Below, one piece after another: positions 35,960 to 47,800 of a stretch of DNA of 64,000 nucleotides. A program made the position numbers and the translations under genes. The notes below the pieces were generated by a model. That model worked only from the letters and a program-made list of their open reading frames with translations, was not told the origin of the DNA and searched no databases. This DNA is from Paragordius varius (Eukaryota > Nematomorpha), in contig OZ176051.1 of the NCBI GenBank assembly GCA_964247055.1, positions 8,432,001-8,496,000 on the forward strand, in the 5' to 3' direction. The number at the start of each line of letters is the position of its first letter. Positions within the stretch are counted from its first letter, which is position 1.

Positions 35960-37135
35960 TTATTAAAATCTATACTAACTTATGACTATACTTTGGTTCA
36001 CTTTATCTTAAATGGATTATATAAATGAAATACAAAAATGTACCAAACATAATAAGCTGTTTTATATTTTAAAATTTGGACGCATATATTGTTAATCTTG
36101 GGTCAAAATTTGCAATTAAAATTTTTATAATCTCCTTATATCATCTAATATTGCCAAGTTAATAATCGCGCCCTTTTCAGCAGTGGTCCTGTAATTTATC
36201 ATATTACAATGGCGTAAATTTATAAGCTTTAAAATTCAATGTTTTAAATTTTAAATTAACGTTAAATGTTAATTCTTAATTTGGCATTACTTATTAAGAG
36301 TCTTTATAGATTATTGGGTGTCGTTAGTTTTAGCAGGACAATATAAATCTAATATTATTTAAGTTTTAATATATTAATCAATTCGTCTCGTAAAAAATTT
36401 AGACATTTTACCCTGTACTCAAAAAGTTAAAGGTAGATACGAAAGCTGTTTCTTAAATTTGCTTGCCTATATTTAATATAGTTTGAGATCAAACTATATA
36501 AACTCTACATGCAACTTATTTAAGAATAGAGTATTCCAATTTGTACTAATAGGAAAAATATTTCCATTTTTATAATTTATGAATTAACCAATAAATAATC
36601 TCTAAAAATGTAGCAAATTATTTAATTAAATCTGTCCTTTACCAGTTTTATGATAAATCTATATTCCGTTTAATTTTGGTATTCAAAACATAATCAAACC
36701 ATATTTTTTAGCTTTTATATTATTATTAAATTTAATATTGTCAAAATTGTCACCTTTGTATTTCCATTTCCTGTAATTCACTGTAATATATATTTTTTAT
36801 CGTTTTTTCGGACGACCATAAACAAAAAAAGCTAACTAAAGGGGTGAATGTCCTTTTAAATTTTTTTTCTAATATATATCACATATTGACTAACGAGACT
36901 CTGATGCCACATTTTGGCTTCCAAACAAAAAGTCAATATTATATTTTGGATTATCAGAAATATGTAATATAAAAAACTATTTTTTTGTGAGATATATTTT
37001 AAAGCATCATAAATTGTAATAAAATAAACTAAACAGAAATTAAGACCAAATAATCCGTTATCCATTAGAAAATATTTTATTTAACTTTGCTTATGCCAAA
37101 CATTGGGTAAAAATTTAAAATTACAGTAGGATTAA
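35960..37135. other. A+T-rich intergenic stretch, nothing assigned
   Basis: No motif-bearing frame on either strand and no repeat that I could match elsewhere in the window. Confidence 0.5.
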
Positions 37136-37138
37136 GTA

Positions 37139-37297
37139 TACATTGCTAGAAAGTTATTAATTATTGCCAAATAGCGAATAAAACAAAGGGCAGTATTATT
37201 GGCTTATTGTTTTTTTCACTTTTTACTATTATTAGCCAACATAATACTGTCCTTTGTTGTATTTATTATTTGGTAATAATTAATAACTCAATGTATA
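37139..37297. mobile_element. MITE family D copy (Tc1/mariner-like ends)
   Basis: Inverted ends around TACATTGCTAGAAAGTTATT / AATAATTAATAACTCAATGTA with an inner pair CAAAGGGCAGTATTATTGGC / ATAATACTGTCCTTTG, about 160 bp in total. A second copy lies at 52.47-52.62 kb and a terminal fragment near 59.97 kb. Confidence 0.75.
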
Positions 37298-37542
37298 TTT
37301 AATTTGTTCATATTGTATATTGAAGTGTTAGAAGCACATTTCTTAACGAATAAAATTAAATATGCAATCCATATTTAATTGAATGGAAAATCTAATTTTT
37401 GAACCATAATTTATAATTAAATATACATAATGTCAATATGTAAAGCTCCAAAGGGTTAGTCAGTTTTTAATATAAACACTTAATTCACCATTACAATATT
37501 GATATTTAAGTTCCGCTGTTGTGTTTTCTGTTAATTTATAGG

Positions 37543-37738
37543 ATGCGCATTTATGCTGGCCGATTCACATTAGAAGTGGTCAATTGGTAATACAGTAGCG
37601 TATGATATAAAACAAATTTTGTCCATATTAAATAAACAAATTTATTAGAAGATGGGAAAAATTTATTATTCTACCATTTGTCATTTGCAACCCACGCACT
37701 AATGTATTGCCAAATGACCAATAATAAATGTGCATATC
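37543..37738. mobile_element. MITE family C copy
   Basis: Starts near GCGCATTTATGCTGGCC and ends near AATAAATGTGCATATC, with the inner motif ATACAGTAGCGTATGA / CACTAATGTATTGCC. Confidence 0.75.
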
Positions 37739-37861
37739 GCAGTTTATTTTAAATGATTCCAAATAAATGCGACCTATATATTCTTTATTTTGTTAGAAAA
37801 TTGATATTAGACTACACGAATAAAATATATTGAGAATGGCTACAGGGCTATAAAAGAGCAC

Positions 37862-37917
37862 TTTTAGGACGCCGCATGCGGCTCGTGGGCCAACCACGGT
37901 TTGAGTATCATTACTGT
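37862..37917 (-). mobile_element. Lone hAT terminus matching the 15.45-kb element
   Basis: Read on the minus strand it matches the left end at 15451 over some 50 bp, through the CCGCATGCGGC motif. No body is attached. Confidence 0.7.
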
Positions 37918-37924
37918 GGATATT

Positions 37925-39240
37925 TTTAAATTTGAGCAACTAAATTAGAAAATTAAGTAATATTTAAATTAATATTTATTATTTAAATATTTTTTTATTT
38001 ATTTTTTCGGGATATTTAAATATATATGATTAGGCGTAAGCGCCACTTCATTACAGTGTTTTAAGCAATTAAATTGTAAATTATATATTAGAGGAAAAAA
38101 TATACTTATCACTATGATTATGAAAATAATGGTTTTTTGACAATTTATAATCAATTTCGTTGATTATGACTACGCCTCTAGAGATAAGTAATAACGTGGT
38201 ATTACTGTATATCAGAGCAGATTTGTTTCTAAACTATTAGCTACTCGGTTTAATGATAAATCTATTGATTTAGACTCATAAGAACAGGTACTGCTTTAAT
38301 CTCAGGAGCCAGAGAGTTGGACTTAAGCAATCTCAAAATGTTTTTTCTAAAACGGGTATTTTTGCTAAAACGTCTCTGTAATGCCAACTAAAAATTAGTT
38401 TATGTAAAATAATAATAAGACCCACAAACCACTCACTATTATAATTATTCAACATATCATAGATAAAAATTATATTTATTTATATCAATATATCGAGTAT
38501 TTATTTTTAGTTTTATTTTTGATTGCTTTAACGACTTCATTTTATCCCTGACTATATTGCAGAAGCACAAGTTTGGTATACAAATGAATTACTTACTTAT
38601 CATCATATCAGTTTAGGGAAATCATAGTAGGAAGTTATAAAAAAATTTACGAGTTTTTGTGTTTTTACCTTTGTATTGTTAATTTTATGGATTGTTTTTA
38701 TATCTCACCGCCTTGTTTTATTGAACCATAATTATCTGAAATGGTTTACATTTAAACCCACTGGCTAGATTACCTTATATACAATTTATAGATCATAAAT
38801 TGGCTTACGTACTATCGTTCGATACCTAATATTTTTAACGGACAAAAAAGATGAATATGCAACTACTTATCAAACCATTTTAGTTATTCTATTGCAAAAT
38901 TGCCCAATTTTGGCGTGCCCAACTATAAAAATTAAACTAAAGTATGGATATTCATGATTTATTGTGTTTAAAAATTCCAAAATTAAAAAGCAGTTGTATA
39001 TAAAACAGCGGGGTAATATATTTTCAAGTCAAACAGCTTTAAAATTAAATTTGTAAACATTTATAGATGAAACATAAAAAATGAAGGAAAAGTTTGAAAA
39101 AACAATAATTTAAAAATAATTAACTGGGGATAGAATTGCACAGTGTTGTATATTATTATTATCATATTTTTAAATATTCTTATATTTATAGATGTAATGT
39201 ATATTTTATAAAATAATTTAAAATTCACTTTCAAATGCAT
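37925..39240 (-). other. Probable 3' UTR/downstream region of the SRCIN1-like gene
   Basis: No coding signal. The first AATAAA on the minus strand lies at 38958-38963, about 285 nt past the stop codon at 39249, and is a plausible poly(A) signal. The rest is A+T-rich. Confidence 0.45.
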
Positions 39241-39248
39241 GAAAACAT

Positions 39249-41801
39249 TTAATCTGGTGTTTTATGATGAATTAATGTTCCCATTTTAACTGGATTTTGT
39301 GGTTGTTTTTTGGTCTTTTTATTACTTTCAAACTCATGATATTCCGGAACTCCATTTTCAGAATCGCCGATTTTTGATTTCGATTCCATTAAATTACTTG
39401 AACCGTTAGATTGGAAATTGGTTATCATATTATCTTTTTTACCATCTACAACATATACAATCTTTTTACGCGGATTGCCATCCAATATTTCATTGTCGCT
39501 CTGGGTAAACTCTCTTTTTGATTCGTCAGATGTGACAAACTTACAATCATTGTCTGATACACTATCAATGGCTGATAGGGGTTTGGAGTCGTCTGAAAAG
39601 TGATTGTTGCCATTGAAATGATGGGTGTTTTTGATAGTCTCTCTGTTTTTCTGCATATTATGATTTTTCGAATTGTTTTCATACATTTGGTTGGAATTAT
39701 TTCCCTCGGAATATTTATCGCCATTAAAATCATTGCTGATATGGTTGTTGAGTGCTAGATTTGAATGATTATGAGTTGGAGCGGAAAAATTATTGACACT
39801 GTTTTCTTGTAAACCATAATGCGAACCATCAATTGTGCTATATATATTTTCTTCGGGAAGGAGGGAAGATGTTTTATTCATACAATCAGATGGTGCCTTA
39901 TCTGTTTTATCATGCATAAAATTGTTGTTTGGTTCATCATATATGATTGGGACGCTATAATTACTTTCCGTACCAAATCCACTCAAACCCAAAACAGACG
40001 AATTTAGACTGCAGCGAGAATCGCTTAATTCACTTGGTCGATAGTAGGAGGAAATGGAACTTGCGTTTAAATTATCATTACCATTTGGTAGGTTATTATT
40101 AATCTTTGTGCTAAACGAATTCAAAGATGTCGTTTCATTATTTGAGTTTCGAATTAAATTGTTTAAGTATGGTTGTTGAACCGTTTTAACAGTTAATGGT
40201 TTTTCAGGGTGAGTGCTCAAATTTTCTTTGCCTGACCACCCAGAATATTGTTTGGTATAAGAGGCAGATTTTTTATTTTGCTTGGCTAACGCCGCTTCAG
40301 CGGCTATTTGTCTTTGAAGGTTAGCAAATTCCTTCCAATAAGTTCCTTTAGTTACATTATTGCTTGCATTTGAGGCCCGCGCACCGACAACCTTACTATA
40401 CACGTTCGAAAAATTATTTTTACCATTTAGGTTTTCAACATCTCCCTTTAATGTTTTCGTGCTGCTACTCATATACTTATTATTGATATGGTTTGATATG
40501 TTATTATTGTTTGATGTTCTGATGGGGATTTTACTTGGACTAGGAAATCCGGTTTCTGCAGAAGCGAGAGTTTGAGTGCTGTAAGAACTAGCAGACGCTA
40601 ATTTAGGCAAAGGTGGGGCTTGGGGTGCTATCAAAAGTTTTTGATTTTCATTATTCAAATTTTTATCGTTGAGATGACTCGAAGCATTGAGTTGGTTTAA
40701 TGATGAGGTGTCATAGTTGATGTCCTCCTTCGAACATCCATTTTGATAATTATGGCCAATGGATACATTGTTCAAATCGTGCCCTACATAAGACTGGCTT
40801 TCCATTTTTGATTGACCGCATTTCATTTCTGTTAGAGGGTTGTAGGATGGGGGAGGTGACACAACATTCAAGGCCCTTGTACTACCAGTTTTCATATCAC
40901 TTTGTTTATATGCATTTAAAGTTGCGGATTCCTGGTTTTGCCAAAAGGCTTTAGGCCCTAAATTCGTATTTTTGTTGGGCAGAGTCGTCGTTGGTAAGAT
41001 ATTAGATTGTTTATTATCATTATTGTTAAAGGACACATCATTGCCAATATCTTGTGAATGGATAGAACATGCTGGTTTCTCATATATGTATGAATTTGCC
41101 TGTTGCTCTTTATCGCTTTCGATATTGTTGGGTACGTGTATATGGTCATATATACGATTAATTTTATCTTTCAAATTTATAATTGTCGCCTGGGTGGGAC
41201 TCATAGTTAAAGCCCTTAGAGTAGCGGGATCATGCACTTTGGCAATCATTTCTTGAGCAGGACTATGAAAACCGTTCATTTCCACGGTTGAAACAATTTG
41301 TTCAGCGGTGACGGATAATTCTTGTTTTTTATTATTTTCTTTAACATCTAAGTCGCCGTTTATTCCCTCTTGTCCATATTTCCATGATAGGTTATTGCAT
41401 GATTCATAGTGATCATTGTTGTAATGATTATTCTGAGGAGCAGTGTCAGCAATATTATTCGTACAATTTAACAAATTATTCTGTGAACTTAGTGGCGACA
41501 TCTCTTTGATAGGACTCAAATTTCCAGACACGGGTGACATAATGGGAGATCGTATGGAGGAAAGCGTGTTAGGTTGTTGACCTGCTTTAATAAACTTTCG
41601 AACTGGTGGTAATGGTATTTGACTGTTAGAGCCTGTAATTCCCTCATTTGCTGATAAAAGAGGCGATTGGGAATGGCTATGACTGCTACGAACCGAAGAA
41701 AGATGTTGGTTGATATCTTGCTGTTGATCTTCAATAATTTTCTCGAATTTATCACGCTTTCCTAAAACATTTCTAATGCCAGAGGGGTTAGGAGAGTCGT
41801 T
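39249..41801 (-). CDS. SRCIN1: Terminal exon 16 of the SRCIN1-like gene, 850 codons plus stop
   Basis: The exon starts after TGTGTAG with NDSPNPSGIRNVLGKRDKFE and ends HHKTPD. A proline motif IPLPPVRKF about 62 residues in fits a class II SH3 ligand (PxxPxR) and sits where p140Cap has its PPPPPPRRSF segment. Further on are a PPSY (WW-type) motif near residue 2315 and two YxxP sites (YEKP, YDEP) of the kind bound by SH2 domains. A short predicted helix, ANLQRQIAAEAALAKQNKK, lies mid-exon. The rest is Asn/Ser-rich and probably disordered. The motif readings are pattern matches, not evidence of binding. Confidence 0.88.
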   Translation of the reverse strand, partial: NDSPNPSGIRNVLGKRDKFEKIIEDQQQDINQHLSSVRSSHSHSQSPLLSANEGITGSNSQIPLPPVRKFIKAGQQPNTLSSIRSPIMSPVSGNLSPIKEMSPLSSQNNLLNCTNNIADTAPQNNHYNNDHYESCNNLSWKYGQEGINGDLDVKENNKKQELSVTAEQIVSTVEMNGFHSPAQEMIAKVHDPATLRALTMSPTQATIINLKDKINRIYDHIHVPNNIESDKEQQANSYIYEKPACSIHSQDIGNDVSFNNNDNKQSNILPTTTLPNKNTNLGPKAFWQNQESATLNAYKQSDMKTGSTRALNVVSPPPSYNPLTEMKCGQSKMESQSYVGHDLNNVSIGHNYQNGCSKEDINYDTSSLNQLNASSHLNDKNLNNENQKLLIAPQAPPLPKLASASSYSTQTLASAETGFPSPSKIPIRTSNNNNISNHINNKYMSSSTKTLKGDVENLNGKNNFSNVYSKVVGARASNASNNVTKGTYWKEFANLQRQIAAEAALAKQNKKSASYTKQYSGWSGKENLSTHPEKPLTVKTVQQPYLNNLIRNSNNETTSLNSFSTKINNNLPNGNDNLNASSISSYYRPSELSDSRCSLNSSVLGLSGFGTESNYSVPIIYDEPNNNFMHDKTDKAPSDCMNKTSSLLPEENIYSTIDGSHYGLQENSVNNFSAPTHNHSNLALNNHISNDFNGDKYSEGNNSNQMYENNSKNHNMQKNRETIKNTHHFNGNNHFSDDSKPLSAIDSVSDNDCKFVTSDESKREFTQSDNEILDGNPRKKIVYVVDGKKDNMITNFQSNGSSNLMESKSKIGDSENGVPEYHEFESNKKTKKQPQNPVKMGTLIHHKTPD

Positions 41802-44800
41802 CTACACATACATATTAAAGTCAAAGAAAAATATTGATATAAGGCTCTATAAGACACAAAATAATTGTTATAAAAAACTTAATTTCCATTTTTGTTTGGT
41901 ATATTAATGAAAAACCTCATCAGCCGGCCTAGAAGCAGATTCTGACACTAAAATTGCTCTGTTAATACTTTGGTTAAGGTAGGAATCTGAACGGGTTGAC
42001 ATGGTAGAAATACGACCACTAGACACGCTTTTCTAATTTAACGATATTAAGAGATTTTTTAAAACTTAATTGAATTAGATTAATCTTGAAGTGGATATTA
42101 GTATGAAAATTTTTTGTTAGATGCAGAAAAATCATTTTGTTTATTAGTATATTGTTACTCTTGTGAAAAGATATACCATGATTATTTATAAAGCACATGC
42201 AACATTTATTACGAATTTCGGCATTCAAATTATATTAATAAATATTATAGAATTACAATCACTATCTATACATTATGGTATTAAAAAATCAAAAAAAATT
42301 ACATTTTAAAACCCAACCCTCTTCCCATACAAAATTATTGCAAATAATATTACTCTAAATGTCTATAAAATCAAACATTATTTGGTAAATAAATATTTTA
42401 GTTTTTAATTTGTCTGTCCAAAATTATTTTGGCAAAATCATTAATATGTATATATTAGCAAACTATGTATACATTGTCATTTGCACAATCCTTTTTATCC
42501 ATTTTTTCGGAAAGAATATCATTGTCTGTTGTGTGATGTTGGAATATATCATTGAGATTTAAAGGGAGTTTCGACGATGCATAAACATTCGAATTCGATG
42601 GTGTTAAAGTGTAATTTCGTTTTCGTTTTTCGGATATTGTTAGAGACTTTTTCGCATTATTATCTTTATGGTGTGCTCGATGATCCTCCTTACCATTATT
42701 ACATTCTAAGTTATTAACAAAGATATTTTCTCGATAGCTGAGAATATGAGAAGTTGAGGAAGGATGACCATTTGTCAATCCATTAGTTTTTTCTGTTTCA
42801 GTTGTTACATAATTAACTTTGATACTTTGTCTATCAACATTGGCATGATCAGTCGTCATCTTTGGAGTCATTTTGACGCGTTCAACTTTTATTTCATAGG
42901 GTTGTTTCCTATGTACTTCCATGTGAATCAGAGAATTCCCAATAACAGGGGACGATATATTCGTGCCATTAGTTACCAGGTTTTGGTTGTTCAATAGTTT
43001 TTGGCCTTTTAACGAAGTTTTTACAGATACTTCTGGGCTTGTCCGATTGGATCTTAGCGAAAAATTATTGGGAGATTCACTGGGTGACGTGATATAACTT
43101 TGGCTACCACAAGCCATATTGTAATTACTGCTGAAGGTATCATCTTCACAATAGTCTTTTTTTCGTGAACTGCTTAAGTTCAGCTCGCTTGTTTGAGATG
43201 GAGCGGTTTGATAATGTCTATCTATGTGATGGTTATAATTATTGTCACAAATGGTTTCAGGCTTTTCTGGCAAAGTTAGCAAAGGTAATCGCATTGATTT
43301 AATACGTGGATCCTTTACATGATTCGATGCAGACCTACTAGCTTCAATCGGGATCTTAGATCCTATATCGTCCCTACTAGAGCGCCAATTGTCAAGGGAC
43401 CGGCTCATTATATCAATATTTTCGTCATGGTTTATTGTTCCTACGGATTTTTTTCGATTTACATAACTAAATGTATATGGTATATGCGATTTCTGTTGTT
43501 CATATAAGGAGGTCAGTTTATCAAGGGGTTCATCGATTACATTCATACAGCTGCGTGATATATGATCCAACTTTGTTTTGTTACAATTTTCCCAGACATT
43601 GTTTTTTGAGGTGGCTGGATTGCCATTCAAAATTTGTTTGGAGGATTGATAGGTGGAGCGATTGGATAGCTAAAAATTTTGTAATGGCAAAAGCAAAAAC
43701 ATTATTATAAGCATAAAGCGTTAAAAATATAATAAAATTTTGTTAATTTTTGTAACATCCCTTATCAAGCAATAAAACTCTCTATAAAAATAAGCGTGTG
43801 TATAAACTGCAGTGATATTTCGTTTATAAAGCATTTTTGTGCAAAAATTAATCATACTAAGCTGGAATTAATGCCAAAAACTTTAGTCAATTTGGATAGA
43901 GTAAAAATCAAATTTATAAAGAATATTTACCCAATTATATTTAAAATTTATTTTTTACGTTTTGTCTTTATAATTTTATAATTTAGCTGTGGATACCTCA
44001 TCATACCCATTTTTATTATGTTGTAAGCTTAAGATACGGCTAAAAATTGTTTTTAACAAGATCCGTGCATTATTATAAAATGATTAATTTATAGACAAAA
44101 CATGCAAAACATACAAATTACCATTGATGTTAAACTTTGGTTTGAGGGTGAACGTGAGAGTTTTTGGGTCCTGTTTCGTATATATTCTTCAATATCTGTA
44201 ATTTCCTCACGGAGTGCACTAAAATAGAAATATATAATATACAGTTTAGAGTTTTTCTTTTCCCTTTTTTATTAAGGGTAAGCACTTAAATTGTATCCGG
44301 ACATGTAAAGGCTTTAACACTCGCCTGCCCAGGGCAGACAGTGAGGATGAAATTGCGTAGTTTCGGGGTTCAAACTCTGGCACGCAGTGTAAGAGTCTGG
44401 CGTTTTACGTACTATATTATCACGCCTTCACTAAAATAGAAATAATACTAATCAAAAATGCGTTTACTTAGGGCCATGATGAAGCGTTACTCAGTCTCAA
44501 ATTTTACTATGTGAGTCATAAGAAAGAGCCACAAAATACATGTCCTAAATCCATATCCTCCATTTTTTGCCTTATGTTTCTAAAAAAACCCAGTAACAAA
44601 AAAGATCTTAATACCATCTGAAACTTTAAGCCATAGAACGTTTGAGCTAATCGAGCAGTTCACTTGAGTTATTTTTATGCCTACTCTTCAAATTATTTTT
44701 AAGATGATTGATTAAAAATCGGGGGTAATCCTGCATAAATGAAATGAAAATGGCCGCAATCAGGAGATGCACAATATAGCGTTTAATAACAAATAATTGA

Positions 44801-47800
44801 TAAATTGTTTTTTGACAATCATTATATTGGATAGAGAAGGTGATATAGGCTGGTCAGATCACTACCTAACGGTCTTAAATAGATGACAGAGTAATCAAAA
44901 TATGAGCCTTTTTATGTTTAAAAGAGTTATGGAAAAAATTCAATTTTGATTGCTTTTAATTCAGATAAATAGGTAGAATCTAAGAAGGAAATATCTTTTT
45001 AACTAGCAAAAATTAACGGAAAGGAACTTGCAATAAAAGCTTCCAGAATTCGACAACGATCATTACATTATAAAACAGACAAATTTAGGTTTTTTACTAT
45101 AATTTAATGAGTAGGGCAAAAATATGTTAAAAGATAAAAAAATTAGCGGTATGTTATCAATGAGTATGCGAAAAAGGGAATAAAACCAATGTTTACAAAA
45201 TAAATAATTTTACTCTTTGATGGTTAAGATAACTTTGTTTAACTTTCGGCATCGGTTCAAGTTGTTTCGCAATTTTTCCGGTTCAATTTTGATGAATCTT
45301 TAGTTGCAAAAAATTACAAATTCAAATATAATATAAAATATAATATATTTGTAAAAGTTGAGTACAAAAATTTAAACAATATATTTAACTGATTTCTTAA
45401 ACAAAAAAAGCCAAATATCAATTAAATTAAACAGGTTAAATTAAGTTTAATAAACAAATTATATGACATTCCAAAAATGAGTTATTACAAAATGTTACAT
45501 TTGTCGTTCCTTGTTGAAATTTATTTGATTCATGCCATCCGCCGGTGAATTCCGACCACAATCAATTCCAAAAATCAATTTTCTTTCAAGTTTGGTGTAT
45601 CGAGCTATTTTTTTAAAAAAATTTAAAAATTAATAAAAGTTATATGAAATATAATTTCTGTTTTTACAATTACATTTTAAATCAGTGGCAGCCCTGTTGG
45701 CAAAGTTGAGTGCAATGGCGATCGAATCTGCATCCATCTTTTTGTATTCATAATTTACATGTTCCAAATCGTTTTTAAATTCTTCGATTGAAATTTCAAT
45801 GTCACTAATCAATCAATACAATAAAATATATTTTTTGGTAAAAATTTTGTAATTTTTAGCTTTATAATTCGTTTAAATCATATATATAAATGGTAACTAG
45901 AGATAAGAGATGACAGGGCGTTTTAAAAAATTTATTTTTAATAATCCATTTTCATAAAACGCCAAATTTTTTCCATTTATATTTTAAAAGTTCCAAAATG
46001 CTTAATCAATCGTTTTTAAGGTAAATGACATCTATAAATTTTATAGGCCAGATATAATATTTTTATAATTAAAAAAGCTAGTAACAAACCATAACTGTGG
46101 GGATTTTTGAAGACAATTAAAAAAAAGTTGGGAATTACTGCCTGAAAATATTTAGTTTATTAAATTATTGGATACTTATATCAAAACTTAAATTAGATAT
46201 TAGTTCGAAATACTTTTCAAAAGTATTATATAATTCAATACAGTTTTTATGATTTAATGTAAGGCTATTACAAGTTTTTTGAATATTAATTATAAAGTTA
46301 ACCATTTATATAAATTTATTCACTTTACTTTAAATTCCTCCTTAAAATTTCAAATTATATTAAAACACTCACCCTCATAATCACTTACCTAATAATAAAT
46401 TGTGTGTTTTGGGCTAATGTAATCTTACAAATGTGTTTTTGCCCAGAAATACAAATTTAATTGAAAGCTAAATTTGCAAAATTCAAAGGGTATATAAATA
46501 AATTAGAAAGATGTTTAAAAGTATAAAATTGAAGTAAAAAGCTTTAAACTGTCGTAAATAACACATTTATTTGCGTTCGTTTTATATTTTCCAGTTTAAT
46601 CCAATATTTATGAAACACTCCTTAAAATAGTAATTATACTTTAGCGTTTTTTCCAGTTTAGCCATATCATGGCGATAATCTTCGATGTGTTTGAGAAGAA
46701 AAGCAACCTGTCCATCAAAATCCGACATATTTCCTTCATGATCGGTTCCAATATGATCAAAATTATTTTCGAAAACCGCGAAATTGGCTAATGATTGGGA
46801 AATCTTGGGAATAGCATATGACGGCACATATTGGCACACAATCTAATCAAAATTAAAATTAATGTTTATATATGTGCAATTAATTATGTTATTATTTAGG
46901 TTGGGGGGTATAGACCGGTAAAGAAATACTAACAGTTTAAAGGTAACTTTCGCGATCATTAGCCATAATTACTTAAATTTATTTTATACATAAACAAAAA
47001 ATATTTTTTTAAAAAAAGCCCCTTAAGATTTCCAAATTTAATTGGTTTTTTACATTTTGTCAGATTGTTTGTCACATTTTTATAAAAACATTTGTTTTTC
47101 ACATGATAAAAATATGTTTAAAAAAATCATTGATTCATAAAAAGCAGTCATAGTCACATGATTAACACGTCGCTAAATTTTCATTTTTTTGTATGCCATT
47201 TTTGGGTAGTTTTCGACCACAAAAGCTTAAATTTAGATGATCCTAGCGTTTAAATTCAATTAGCTCCAGAAAACTATTGGAACGAATAGCTGATATTATT
47301 AATTAATAACAAAACTTTGCTGGTAAAAGCTTTCCAAATTATTTATATTTTTAAACCCTTTAGAATTATTTGTGTGTTGATAGACGATTTTAAAATTAAA
47401 GAAAAAAATGGCGGTGAATATAATGATTTTTATACAATTTTCACACGCCTAAAAGGCTAAACATGTTATAAAATTGGCCCAATGTTCAAAATATGATTGA
47501 TATTTTAATTAAAAATGACTTGGGGTACCACCCCAAAGGGTAATTAAGTATTAATGTAAATAAAAGTTAAACAAAAATAAAATGTTTCATTTTTTTATAT
47601 ATTTATATAAAATTTGTTCTATATGCCAAACAATTTTATTTTCTTAACTACAATATAAATTTACATTCAATCTTTGTTTCGTTTGATGCATCAAATCCTG
47701 CATATCGTAATTGTAATTTCGAGTACTTTTCTTCAAAAGTTTGAAATCGAATTTAAGTTGCAAGGCTTTATCATGGAGAGTCTTAAGGATCAAAAAGTTG

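Noticed and set aside
39418-41256. Several 60-95-codon frames on the plus strand and in other minus frames over the terminal exon
   Set aside because: They overlap the long conserved minus-strand frame and have no motif of their own.
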